NCBI GenBank assembly: GCA_945861975.1
Contig: CAMAXD010000008.1
Coordinates: forward strand, 1 to 49,978
Direction: 5' to 3'
DNA length: 49,978 nucleotides
Source: Candidatus Kuenenia stuttgartensis
GTDB taxonomy: Bacteria; Planctomycetota; Planctomycetia; Planctomycetales; Planctomycetaceae
Under the pieces are notes generated by a model. It was not told the origin of the DNA. It searched no databases and worked only from the letters and a program-made list of their open reading frames with translations. Shown piece after piece: positions 23,219 through 31,771 of this stretch. The stretch's first letter is position 1. Each line of letters opens with the position of its first letter. The position numbers and the translations under genes are program-made.

Positions 23219-24553
23219 GTGGCAAAGTTCGAACCAGTACTTTTTGCTCGAATCAACAAGCCGGACAGTACGTCGCTGAAGACATACATGGCCGACGGTG
23301 GCTACGCGCGGATCAAAGAGATCCTGAGCATGGCTCCCGTCGACGTGATTAACGTCGTCAAAGATGCCGGCCTGCGTGGTCGAGGTGGCGCGGGGTTCCC
23401 GTGCGGTCTGAAATGGACCTTCCTGCCCAAGGATCATCCAGGCCCGATTTATTTGTGTATCAACGCCGATGAAAGCGAACCGGGAACTTTCAATAATCGG
23501 ATCCTGATGGAGAAGGATCCGCATCAGCTGATCGAAGGCATCATGATTGCCTGCCATGCGATCAAATCCAACAACGCCTATCTCTACCTTCGTTACGAGT
23601 ATGGCCGCAGTTATCGAACTCTGGATGCCGCGATCAAAGAATGTTACGCAGCGGGTTTGCTGGGCAAGAACATCAAAGGCACAGGTTTCAATCTGGATAT
23701 TGTGCTGCATCGCGGTGCGGGTGCTTACATCTGCGGCGAAGAAACAGGGCTGATCGAAAGCCTGGAAGGCAAGCGCGCATGGCCCCGTATTAAGCCTCCA
23801 TTTCCGGCGATCGAAGGTCTCTTCCGCAAGCCCACGATTGTCAACAATGTCGAAACATTATGCTGCGTGACACAAATTCTGTATCGCGGCAAAGAGTGGT
23901 TTCAGTCGATCGGCGTTCCGCCCGATCCAAACAATCCTCGCGACCCTGGCAGCTATGGACCAAAGCTGTATTGTGTCAGCGGTCATGTCAATAAGCCCTG
24001 CTGTGTGGAACTACCACTTGGTGTCACGGCTCGCGAATTGATCGAAGAACATGCTGGTGGTGTCTGGAAGGGTCGAAAGGCCAAGGCTGTTGTCCCGGGC
24101 GGGATCAGCATGGGCTTTTTCTCTGAAAAGGAATTCGATACGAAACTGGATTTCGCAGGTCCCGGTAAAGTCGGTTGCCTGGGGCTGGGTACGGCGGCAG
24201 TCGTTGTCATTGACGATCAGACCAGCATGGTGGATGTGTTGTTCAATTGCTGCCGGTTTATGTCTCATGAATCCTGTGGTCAGTGCACGCCATGCCGAGA
24301 AGGCACCGCGTGGATGACAAAGATTCTGACCCGTATTCGAACTGGTCAGGGACGTCTTGAGGATCTGGATCTGCTGATGGAAGTTGCCGGATCAATGGGC
24401 ATTATTCCCGGGACCACAATTTGTGGTTTGTCGGATGGTGCTGCATGGCCGGTGAAGAATGCGATCAGCAAGTTCCGGGGTGACTTCGAAGAGTATATCA
24501 GCAGCAAACGAGCTACGGTGACGTCGGCTCAAAAGCTGATGGAAGCGCATTGA
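23219..24553 (+). CDS. nuoF: NADH-quinone oxidoreductase subunit F
   Basis: The 444-residue NuoF (51-kDa subunit) oxidises NADH with FMN and passes electrons to cluster N3. Visible sites are the Rossmann-like GLRGRGGAGFPCGLKW (51-66), the FMN loop INADESEPGTF (81-91), HRGAGAYICGEETGLIES (164-181), and the [4Fe-4S] ligands Cys353, Cys356 and Cys359 (ESCGQCTPC) with Cys402 (TTICGL). Length is normal. The start is GTG with AGAGGT 7 bases upstream. A small A+T-rich palindrome follows its stop, before nuoG. Confidence 0.96.
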   Translation: MAKFEPVLFARINKPDSTSLKTYMADGGYARIKEILSMAPVDVINVVKDAGLRGRGGAGFPCGLKWTFLPKDHPGPIYLCINADESEPGTFNNRILMEKDPHQLIEGIMIACHAIKSNNAYLYLRYEYGRSYRTLDAAIKECYAAGLLGKNIKGTGFNLDIVLHRGAGAYICGEETGLIESLEGKRAWPRIKPPFPAIEGLFRKPTIVNNVETLCCVTQILYRGKEWFQSIGVPPDPNNPRDPGSYGPKLYCVSGHVNKPCCVELPLGVTARELIEEHAGGVWKGRKAKAVVPGGISMGFFSEKEFDTKLDFAGPGKVGCLGLGTAAVVVIDDQTSMVDVLFNCCRFMSHESCGQCTPCREGTAWMTKILTRIRTGQGRLEDLDLLMEVAGSMGIIPGTTICGLSDGAAWPVKNAISKFRGDFEEYISSKRATVTSAQKLMEAH

Positions 24554-24572
24554 GTGATTTAAACGATTTGAG

Positions 24573-24595
24573 ATTTCAAATTTCTGATTTGAAAT
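24573..24595. repeat. A+T-rich palindrome in the nuoF-nuoG spacer
   Basis: ATTTCAAAT at 24573-24581 and ATTTGAAAT at 24587-24595 form a perfect 9-bp inverted repeat with a 5-base loop. The same words (ATTTGAGATT, GATTTGAAATT) recur in the nuoH-nuoI spacer, and a related ATTTTGAAATTTG occurs before nuoL. Low G+C here contrasts with the flanking genes. Confidence 0.7.
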
Positions 24596-24613
24596 TGAGG
24601 ACCAGGGATCGTC

Positions 24614-26269
24614 ATGGCAACGGTGACAGTAAACGGTAAAGAAGTTGAGATCGGCGCGAGTGAGCGGCTGAACTGTATTCAGGCAGCCTCGAAGGTCGGC
24701 GTTGAGATCCCGGCCTATTGCTGGCATCCGGCTCTGTCGGTGGTGGCCAGTTGTCGAATGTGCCTGGTGGAAGTCGGCGACAAGAAGCCGGACGGGACTG
24801 TCGCAATGCAGCCCAAGCTGGTTCCGGGCTGTCAGACTCCTGCGAAGGACGGAACCGTCATTATCTCGGACAGCCAGAAGGTCAAAGACGCGCGAAAAGC
24901 AACTCTGGAATATCTGTTGCTGAACCATCCGCTCGATTGCCCAACCTGCGATCAGGCTGGCGAGTGCTACCTTCAGGACTATAGCTTCAACTACGGTCGA
25001 GGCTACAGCCGCCTGAATGAGCCGAAGAATATTAAGCCGGACAAAACCTATATCGGTGATCAGATCACTCTGTTCACCGATCGCTGCATCATGTGTACTC
25101 GTTGTGTCCGATTTACTCGCGAAGTGTCTGGCTCTTCCGAACTGCAGGTTGTCAGTCGTGGTTCACACGAAGAGATTGATATTTTCCCCGGGCATCCCGT
25201 AAATAATCCGCTGGCTGGAAATGTCGTTGACCTGTGCCCTGTGGGTGCACTTTGCAGCAAAGACTTCCTGTATCAGCAGCGTGTCTGGTGGCTGAAAAGC
25301 CAGTCGTCTGTCTGCCCCGGCTGCAGCACTGGTTGCAGTATAACAGTCGATCAGAATGAGGAGCGTGTCTACCGACTTCATCCGCGAACGAACGAAAAGG
25401 CTCAGGGTCACTTCATGTGTGACGAGGGCCGCTTTGGCTGGAAGTACACGCATTCTGACCAGCGTCTGACCTCACCAGAGGTACGCACAAACGGTCACGT
25501 AACGTCATCAGACTTTGACTCAGTCCTCGCTTCTGTTCGAACGGCTTTGAAAAAGGCGGCGCAGGGCAAGGGTAAAGTTGCTGCGGTGTTGTCTCCATGG
25601 ATGACCGTTGAAGAAGCCTACCTGCTGGCCGACTTTCTGAAGAGCCTGTCCGGTCAAGTCACGCTGGCGATGGGGCCGGTTCGCATCGAAGGCAAAGACG
25701 ACCAGTTCCCGAAGGACGTCAAAGGCAACGTTGTTGAGCCAGTGAAGTTCACCATTCGCGCCGAGAAGGCTCCGAATCGTGCTGGTGTTGAAGCCGTGCT
25801 GAGCCACTTCGCTGGCGACGTCATGCCATTTGAAGAACTCCTTCGACTTTCCTCAACCGGGCAATTCAGCGCGGTCTACCTGGTCGGCGGAGATCCGGAA
25901 GGCTGGATCAGTGAGATTCAGGCGGAAGCATTCAGTAAGATTGAAACTGTGATTGTGCAGGACATCCTGTCGTCTCCGGTTTTGAAGCACGCCACCCATG
26001 TGCTGCCCTCGGGAACCTTCGTCGAGCGCGAAGGTGTGTTCGTGAATCATAACGGGCTTGCTCAACTCATTCGGCGGTCTGTGCGAGGACCCGACGGGAC
26101 TCGTCCGGATGGACGACTTCTGTGGGAGCTTGCGGAACGATCGGGACTCATTCAGACCGATACACTGCGAAGCGAGATTGCTGCAGCGATTCCGGCGCTG
26201 GCTGTGATTAGTAATGCGGAACTGAAGGTTAATGGCGTTCTTTTAGACGAGACCGTCGTCGCTGTGTGA
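24614..26269 (+). CDS. nuoG: NADH-quinone oxidoreductase subunit G
   Basis: The 551-residue NuoG (75-kDa subunit) carries most of the iron-sulfur wire. The N-terminal ferredoxin-like domain has [2Fe-2S] ligands Cys36, Cys47, Cys50 and Cys73. His105, Cys109, Cys112 and Cys118 bind cluster N5. Cys158, Cys161, Cys164 and Cys208 bind N6a/N6b-type clusters. A further CPGCSTGC (234-241) with a Cys near 269 (FMCDEGR) marks the extra cluster N7, found only in some bacteria. The molybdopterin-oxidoreductase-like C-terminal part is short, so the protein is well below E. coli NuoG (about 900 residues) but near other compact bacterial forms. Confidence 0.93.
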   Translation: MATVTVNGKEVEIGASERLNCIQAASKVGVEIPAYCWHPALSVVASCRMCLVEVGDKKPDGTVAMQPKLVPGCQTPAKDGTVIISDSQKVKDARKATLEYLLLNHPLDCPTCDQAGECYLQDYSFNYGRGYSRLNEPKNIKPDKTYIGDQITLFTDRCIMCTRCVRFTREVSGSSELQVVSRGSHEEIDIFPGHPVNNPLAGNVVDLCPVGALCSKDFLYQQRVWWLKSQSSVCPGCSTGCSITVDQNEERVYRLHPRTNEKAQGHFMCDEGRFGWKYTHSDQRLTSPEVRTNGHVTSSDFDSVLASVRTALKKAAQGKGKVAAVLSPWMTVEEAYLLADFLKSLSGQVTLAMGPVRIEGKDDQFPKDVKGNVVEPVKFTIRAEKAPNRAGVEAVLSHFAGDVMPFEELLRLSSTGQFSAVYLVGGDPEGWISEIQAEAFSKIETVIVQDILSSPVLKHATHVLPSGTFVEREGVFVNHNGLAQLIRRSVRGPDGTRPDGRLLWELAERSGLIQTDTLRSEIAAAIPALAVISNAELKVNGVLLDETVVAV

Positions 26270-26375
26270 AAACAAAGGTGAGCGGAAGGTTTCAACAAGA
26301 ACTTTCCGATTGATCGCCAAAGGCTCGGCGGACCTTCATCTGGCCCTGCCAGTTGCCGAATGAGGACATAAATTT

Positions 26376-27572
26376 ATGCCAGAGATTTTGATTACTCTTT
26401 TGACCATCGGTGTCGTCGTCGCGGCGATTCCGGGGGTTTGCAACTATTTAATTCTGCTCGAACGCAAATTGTCTGCCTGGATGCAGGACCGCATTGGTCC
26501 CAACCGCGTAGGTCCCATGGGGCTGTTCCAGCCCCTGGCTGACGGCATCAAACTGCTTTTGAAAGAAGACGTCGTTCCGCCGCATGTCGACAAAGTGCTG
26601 TATGTATTGGCCCCTGCCCTGTCCGTGTTTACCGCGATGATGGCGTTTGCCGTAGTGCCATTCGGCCCTGTCGACGATTCCGTTCCCGGCTTCCTGCGTT
26701 TCATCATTGCTCCGAACATCAATATCGGTCTGATTTTCATCTTCGCCATCACGAGCCTTGGTGTCTACGGGATTGTTTTAGGTGGCTGGGCGTCGAACAA
26801 CAAGTACAGTGCTCTGGGTGCGATGCGAGCCAGCGCTCAGGTCGTCAGCTATGAGATTCCACTGGGGATGTCGGTGCTTGGGCTGGCACTGATGTCAGGA
26901 ACACTCAACCTTGAAGAACTGATGCATCAGCAGACTCAGGGCGGGATCATGAGTTGGAACATCTGGTTCCAGCCTCTGGCTGCAATCATGTTCTTCACAG
27001 CGTCTCTCGCAGAGGCCAACCGCTTGCCATTCGACCTTGCTGAATGCGAACAGGAGTTGATCGGTGGCTGGCATACGGAATACAGCGCACTGAAGTGGGC
27101 GCTGTTCTTCCTCGGCGAATACACGCACATGATCACGATCAGTTTCCTGACCTCAATCCTGTTCCTCGGAGGCTGGAACCTGCCATTCATCGCGGAAGCG
27201 ACCAGCAATTATCCGGGAGTTTGGCTGGTGAAGCTACTCGTCTTATCCGGCAAGGCCTTTTCATTCATCTGCCTGATGATCATGCTTCGCTGGACAATTC
27301 CGCGATTCCGGTTTGACCAATTGATGGAACTGGCGTGGAAGGTCATGATTCCGCTGTCGCTTGCGAATTTGGTAATGGTGATGTTCTGCATGCATTTTGG
27401 ATTCAATCGTTGGTGGTTGTTCGTGGGTTCTCTTGGACTGTTCGCAGCCTGGGGCGTCATCAGTGCGAATCTTCGAGAGGCGGAACTGGCTGCACGGCCT
27501 GGTTATGTGAAGCCAAAGAAAAAGGCTCCTGCGGTCGCTCATGGTCACGGTCACGCTGCCGGACATCATTGA
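26376..27572 (+). CDS. nuoH: NADH-quinone oxidoreductase subunit H
   Basis: The 398-residue NuoH links the quinone site to the proton-pumping arm and has about eight helices. Strong family text includes LLERKLSAWMQDRIGPNRVGPMGLFQPLADGIKLLLKED at about 28-66. The loop AEANRLPFDLAECEQELIGGWHTEYS follows, where most families have PEAESELV, then FFLGEYTHM. The last 25 residues are basic and then His-rich (KKKAPAVAHGHGHAAGHH), an extension not found in standard NuoH. GAGGA stands 10 bases before the ATG. The 106-bp gap to nuoG contains a small imperfect hairpin. Confidence 0.95.
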   Translation: MPEILITLLTIGVVVAAIPGVCNYLILLERKLSAWMQDRIGPNRVGPMGLFQPLADGIKLLLKEDVVPPHVDKVLYVLAPALSVFTAMMAFAVVPFGPVDDSVPGFLRFIIAPNINIGLIFIFAITSLGVYGIVLGGWASNNKYSALGAMRASAQVVSYEIPLGMSVLGLALMSGTLNLEELMHQQTQGGIMSWNIWFQPLAAIMFFTASLAEANRLPFDLAECEQELIGGWHTEYSALKWALFFLGEYTHMITISFLTSILFLGGWNLPFIAEATSNYPGVWLVKLLVLSGKAFSFICLMIMLRWTIPRFRFDQLMELAWKVMIPLSLANLVMVMFCMHFGFNRWWLFVGSLGLFAAWGVISANLREAELAARPGYVKPKKKAPAVAHGHGHAAGHH

Positions 27573-27631
27573 TTTCAGATTTGAAATTTCGAATTTGAGA
27601 TTATCAGAACACTGAAAACTGAATACTGAAA
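27572..27631. repeat. A+T-rich repeat cluster in the nuoH-nuoI spacer
   Basis: ATTTCA at 27572-27577 and TGAAAT at 27582-27587 form a short inverted repeat, followed by GAATTTGAGATTATC that echoes the nuoF-nuoG spacer. Next come three tandem 7-bp units, ACTGAAA, ACTGAAT and ACTGAAA, at 27611-27631. The stretch is non-coding and unlike the neighbouring genes in composition. Confidence 0.6.
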
Positions 27632-27641
27632 ATCTACTCTT

Positions 27642-28313
27642 ATGACTGAAACAAAAGCCAAACCGAAGAAGACGGTGGCGTGGGTGGAGGAGCCTCAATT
27701 GGGCTTCTGGGAATCCACGTTTGTTCCGGCCATCATGAAGGGTCTGAAAACGACCCTGAAGCATGTGACCGATCGCGCCCCGGTGACCCAGCAGTACCCG
27801 GAACAGAAGCCCGATCTGCCGTTGCACTACCGAGGCGTCCACCGGCTGAATCGGGATGAAGAAGATCGCGTGAAGTGTGTGGCCTGCATGATGTGTGCAA
27901 CGGCCTGTCCCGCGAACTGCATTTCGATTGAAGCGCAGGCAGCGCCGCCCGAATGGCCGGACCGCGATAAGTTTCCGAAGTCGTTCGTGCTGGACGAACT
28001 GCGCTGCATCTACTGTGGAATGTGTGAAGAAGCTTGCCCGGTGGATGCCATTGAACTGACTCACATCTATGACCTAACGGGTGAAACTCGTGAATCATTG
28101 ATGTTCGATCGTGAAAAACTGCTCAGCGTTTACGACAAAACAAAAGACAACCCCAGAGATCCGGTCCGAACTCGGCGCGGCATTCTGGGACCTGCTGCGG
28201 AGTTTGCATCTCTGCCGACTCTTGGTCCGGCGACTGTCGTACCAGACTCCGATCGATCTGCCAAAAATCCAACCGCAGGTGTGATCAAAGGCAGCCTGGG
28301 AGCAAACTCATGA
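27642..28313 (+). CDS. nuoI: NADH-quinone oxidoreductase subunit I
   Basis: The 223-residue NuoI is an 8Fe ferredoxin-like subunit holding clusters N6a and N6b. The first set of ligands is Cys79, Cys82, Cys85 and Cys89 (CVACMMCATAC). The second is Cys122, Cys125, Cys128 and Cys132 (CIYCGMCEEAC). The N-terminal amphipathic helix (about 20-42) anchors it to the membrane arm. The C-terminal tail, about 60 residues past the second cluster, is longer than usual and poorly conserved. Its stop overlaps the nuoJ ATG by 4 bases (ATGA). Confidence 0.95.
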   Translation: MTETKAKPKKTVAWVEEPQLGFWESTFVPAIMKGLKTTLKHVTDRAPVTQQYPEQKPDLPLHYRGVHRLNRDEEDRVKCVACMMCATACPANCISIEAQAAPPEWPDRDKFPKSFVLDELRCIYCGMCEEACPVDAIELTHIYDLTGETRESLMFDREKLLSVYDKTKDNPRDPVRTRRGILGPAAEFASLPTLGPATVVPDSDRSAKNPTAGVIKGSLGANS

Positions 28314-29173
28314 TGGACTGGTTACAAGCACACCCCATGACAGTCGTCGGCCTTGTGCTGTGGGCTGTCGGCGTACTGTGGCTGATGCCCGGAAAGCAAG
28401 CCGGCTCAACGCGGCCAAAGATTCCGGGGCTTTTGTTGACGGCTGCAGGACTCTTTGCATTCTGTCTGTCCTGCGGAAAGCCTCAGACCCAATTGGCTGA
28501 CGAAGTCATGTTTTGGGTCTTTGCAGTCAGTGCCCTGCTCTGCGGAGTGCTGATGATTACGGCTCGCAATCCCGTGTATGCGGCCCTGTGGTTTGCTCTT
28601 GCAACGCTGGCCACCTGCGGACTGTTTCTTCTCCAGAGTGCTCCGTTTCTGGCTGCAGCCACCATTATCGTCTACGCAGGTGCAGTGATCGTCACGTTCC
28701 TGTTCGTCATCATGTTGGCTCAGCAGAGTGGCGCTGCCGGTTACGACCAGAAATCTGGTCAATCAGTGATGGCAACCATCTCAGCCTTTATCTTGCTGGG
28801 TGCTGTTGCCATGACTCTTCAGCAGGAGAAACTTGAGATCGGCGTTCCGGTTGTCGTAGCGAAGGCAAAGGAAACAAACGCCGCAGTCGCTCCATCACCA
28901 CCAAACATGTCAGCCATGATGCAAGCGTCCGGTTCAGGAAGTCCTGCAGGACTGCCGACTGCTCCTGCCGATGCACCTGAAGAGAAACCAGCCGTGCCTG
29001 GCAACCTTCTGAGTTCTGCAGACCCTGACCATGCGGTGGGTGACTTGAAGGGTCTTGGACGTTCGTTATTCAGCGATTATTTGTTTGCCGTGGAACTCGC
29101 GGGCACACTTTTGCTGGTTGCCAGCATCGGTGCGATCGCTCTCGCACCGCGTAGAGAACAGGGTGCATTATGA
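28310..29173 (+). CDS. nuoJ: NADH-quinone oxidoreductase subunit J, extended form
   Basis: At 287 residues this NuoJ is far longer than the usual 165-200. The canonical part is MFWVFAVSALLCGVLMITARNPVYAALWFALATLA (about 65-100) and the conserved AATIIVYAGAVIVTFLFVIMLAQ helix (about 120-142). Two extra N-terminal hydrophobic segments (about 8-23 and 35-52) precede it. A polar Pro/Ala/Ser-rich insertion of about 75 residues (about 180-255) separates the fourth canonical helix from the last one (GTLLLVASIGAIALAP). The insertion probably hangs in the aqueous phase. Starts and stops overlap nuoI and nuoK by 4 bases each. Confidence 0.88.
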   Translation: MMDWLQAHPMTVVGLVLWAVGVLWLMPGKQAGSTRPKIPGLLLTAAGLFAFCLSCGKPQTQLADEVMFWVFAVSALLCGVLMITARNPVYAALWFALATLATCGLFLLQSAPFLAAATIIVYAGAVIVTFLFVIMLAQQSGAAGYDQKSGQSVMATISAFILLGAVAMTLQQEKLEIGVPVVVAKAKETNAAVAPSPPNMSAMMQASGSGSPAGLPTAPADAPEEKPAVPGNLLSSADPDHAVGDLKGLGRSLFSDYLFAVELAGTLLLVASIGAIALAPRREQGAL

Positions 29174-29628
29174 CACCAGAAGATTTGAGATTTCTATTGG
29201 TCGGGGCGGGGTTGTTCATCCTCGGCGCGATCGGTTTCCTGACTCGCCGTAACCTGATTTTGATGGTCCTGTCGGCTGAGTTGATGATGCACGGTGTGTC
29301 CATGACACTCGTGACGTTCGGCAGGATTCATCAGACTCAGGAAGGTCAGATCTTTACGATCTTCACTCTGACAGTCGCCGCCTGTGAAGCGGGCCTTGCG
29401 TTGGCTTTGGTGTTATCGCTCTATCGAAAGTCGCATTCGCTGGATATTCAGCTTTGGTCTGAACTTCGGGAGCCGGATATGCCAGCACCTGTTCAAGATG
29501 CACCAGCCCGGATTGACGATGGAAGCGGGTCTTATGGTGATACGCCAAAACTGACTCCGGCCGGGATCGTGCCCAAAGACCCACCCCGAACAAAATCTTC
29601 GGCCGGTGCGTCCTCAGCGCGAACCTAA
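29170..29628 (+). CDS. nuoK: NADH-quinone oxidoreductase subunit K, with C-terminal tail
   Basis: The first 100 residues are a standard NuoK: three helices with GAIGFLTRRNLILMVLSAELMMHGVSM, whose Glu is the conserved proton-channel residue, and a second Glu in VAACEAGLALALVLSLYR. Residues about 100-152 form an extra Pro-, Asp- and Ser-rich tail that NuoK normally lacks. A 4-base ATGA overlap couples it to nuoJ. A 74-bp spacer precedes nuoL. Confidence 0.92.
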   Translation: MTPEDLRFLLVGAGLFILGAIGFLTRRNLILMVLSAELMMHGVSMTLVTFGRIHQTQEGQIFTIFTLTVAACEAGLALALVLSLYRKSHSLDIQLWSELREPDMPAPVQDAPARIDDGSGSYGDTPKLTPAGIVPKDPPRTKSSAGASSART

Positions 29629-29702
29629 AAGAGTTATGGGCCTGACCTCTGCGGTGTCTGATTTTGAAATTTGTCTGACCGTTGTGTTTTGAGTTGTCTC
29701 CT

Positions 29703-31703
29703 ATGTCTGAAGAAATCCAACAGCTGGTTTTGTGGCTGATTCCCGTTGCTCCGCTGGCATCGGCAGTCATTACCGCATTGCTGGGCCCAAAGCTGCTGCG
29801 CTATAAAAGTCACCTGCCCTGCTGGTCGGCTCTGGCGGTTTCTTTCGTCTGTTCCTTGATCCTGCTGTTGAAGATACTGCCTTCAATGGGATCAGCTGCC
29901 GTTGACCCGAGTGAAGTCGGCACTTTTGCCGGACCCCAGGTCCTTGTTTCAGGATACGAATGGCTCAACGTCGGCGACTTGCACGCGAACATTGAGCTCA
30001 GGGCCGATTCCATCACAGCAATTATGCTCACCATGGTCACGGGAGTCAGCTTGCTGGTGTCGATATTTGGTTCAGGATACATGAGCCATGATCCTGGCTA
30101 CCCGCGATTTTTTGCGGCCGTGTCGATGTTCGTGTTCTCAATGTGCATGCTGGTTCTTTCGGGCAGTTTCGCCCTGCTGTTCGTGTTCTGGGAAGCGGTG
30201 GGACTTTGCAGTTACCTGCTGATCGGATTTTGGTATCAGAAACCAGCTGCGGCCGCCGCCGCCAAGAAAGCATTCGTCGTCAATCGAATTGGTGACTTTG
30301 GGCTGATCATGGGCATTTTCCTGATCTGGACGAATTTTGGATCTCTGGATTTCGTGACGGTTCTGAGTGACTCAGCCCGCATCGCAGCCGTCGAAGTGAA
30401 GAACCCCGGAGTCATCCAGTTGATTTGTTTCTGCCTGTTTCTGGGAGCCATGGGCAAATCAGCTCAGTTCCCGCTTCAGGTGTGGTTGCCTGATGCAATG
30501 GAAGGCCCAACCCCGGTCAGTGCCCTGATTCACGCGGCAACGATGGTAACCGCCGGAGTTTATCTGGTCGCGCGTTGCACGCCGCTGTTTGTCATGGCCC
30601 CCAATGCTCAGCTCGCGGTCTCCGCCATCGGTGCTGCCACAGCGGCAATCGCCGCTCTGACCGCACTAACACAAATGGACCTGAAACGTGTTCTGGCCTA
30701 CTCCACCGTGAGCCAGCTCGGCTTTATGTTTATGGCACTTGGCTGTGGTGCGGCCAGTGCAGAACTGGTCACACCCGCGGTAACCGCGGGCATGTTCCAC
30801 TTGTTTACTCATGCGTTCTTCAAAGCCCTGCTGTTCCTTGCTGCGGGCAGTGTGATGCACGCGATGGGTGACGTGATTGACATGCGTCGTTTCAGTGGTC
30901 TGAAGCATGCGTTGCCGATCACTCACTGGACTTTTCTGGTCGGTGCTGCGGCACTCGCTGGCGTTCCTTTGCTTGCCGGTTTCTGGAGTAAGGACGACAT
31001 TCTGGCCGTTCTGTCTGAAGCTTCACACAGCAAAGAACATGGGTTGTTTTTCGGCGTGATCTGGGCGGTGGCAACGGGAACGGCGTTCCTCACAGCATTT
31101 TACACTTTCCGAGCCTACTTCATGACGTTCTGTGGCCCTGAGAAATTCCCCGCGGAAGCTGGCCATCATCCCCACGAAGCCACGCCGATCATGGCATGGC
31201 CTTTGCGGATTCTGGCAGTCTGTGCCGCACTCATTGGTTTGGCTGTCGGGCCGACTCACCTGTTCGCAAATTATCTGCAGAAGACGATGGGGCTGACTCC
31301 GGTTCCGCCGGATTCACAACACCTTCACTGGGATGTCATGGCGCTGAGCAGCGTTGTGGCGATCGCGGGTATTGGTCTGGCGTGGATGTTTTACGTGGCT
31401 TCTCCGAAGATTCCGGGAGCAATCGCGAGTGCAATGAAGCCGCTGTACCTGATTTCTCAGGGCAAGTTCTTCCTCGACGAGATCCTGAAGGCTCTGGTCG
31501 TGCTGCCGCTGGTGGGCATCGCAAAATTGGCGACGGTCTTTGATCGAGGAGTAATCGATTGCATTGTTGATTCTATCGGCGCTATTCCTAAGGCACTGAG
31601 TTCGATACCACGACAGTTCCATACCGGAGTTGTCTCGTCCTATGCGGGATTCATGTGGGCAGGGGTTGTGGCAGCGGTTGTTCTGGTTCTGACTATGTTT
31701 TGA
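29703..31703 (+). CDS. nuoL: NADH-quinone oxidoreductase subunit L
   Basis: The 666-residue antiporter-like subunit sits at the far end of the membrane arm. Key elements are the TM5 glutamate in FVFWEAVGLCSYLLIGFWY, the TM7 lysine in AMGKSAQFPLQVWLPDAMEGPTPVSALIHAATMVTAGVY, and the TM8 lysine in LTQMDLKRVLAYSTVSQLGFM. The long amphipathic lateral helix lies near residues 570-630, and a final helix anchors it. Length is a little above E. coli NuoL (613). The ATG at 29703 was preferred over a TTG 21 bases upstream. Confidence 0.95.
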   Translation: MSEEIQQLVLWLIPVAPLASAVITALLGPKLLRYKSHLPCWSALAVSFVCSLILLLKILPSMGSAAVDPSEVGTFAGPQVLVSGYEWLNVGDLHANIELRADSITAIMLTMVTGVSLLVSIFGSGYMSHDPGYPRFFAAVSMFVFSMCMLVLSGSFALLFVFWEAVGLCSYLLIGFWYQKPAAAAAAKKAFVVNRIGDFGLIMGIFLIWTNFGSLDFVTVLSDSARIAAVEVKNPGVIQLICFCLFLGAMGKSAQFPLQVWLPDAMEGPTPVSALIHAATMVTAGVYLVARCTPLFVMAPNAQLAVSAIGAATAAIAALTALTQMDLKRVLAYSTVSQLGFMFMALGCGAASAELVTPAVTAGMFHLFTHAFFKALLFLAAGSVMHAMGDVIDMRRFSGLKHALPITHWTFLVGAAALAGVPLLAGFWSKDDILAVLSEASHSKEHGLFFGVIWAVATGTAFLTAFYTFRAYFMTFCGPEKFPAEAGHHPHEATPIMAWPLRILAVCAALIGLAVGPTHLFANYLQKTMGLTPVPPDSQHLHWDVMALSSVVAIAGIGLAWMFYVASPKIPGAIASAMKPLYLISQGKFFLDEILKALVVLPLVGIAKLATVFDRGVIDCIVDSIGAIPKALSSIPRQFHTGVVSSYAGFMWAGVVAAVVLVLTMF

Positions 31704-31771
31704 TCCGATGTCGCTTCTGAGTTCCTCCTTCCTGCGTTGTTGACCCTTTTCAGTTTCATTGCAGAGTCCAC

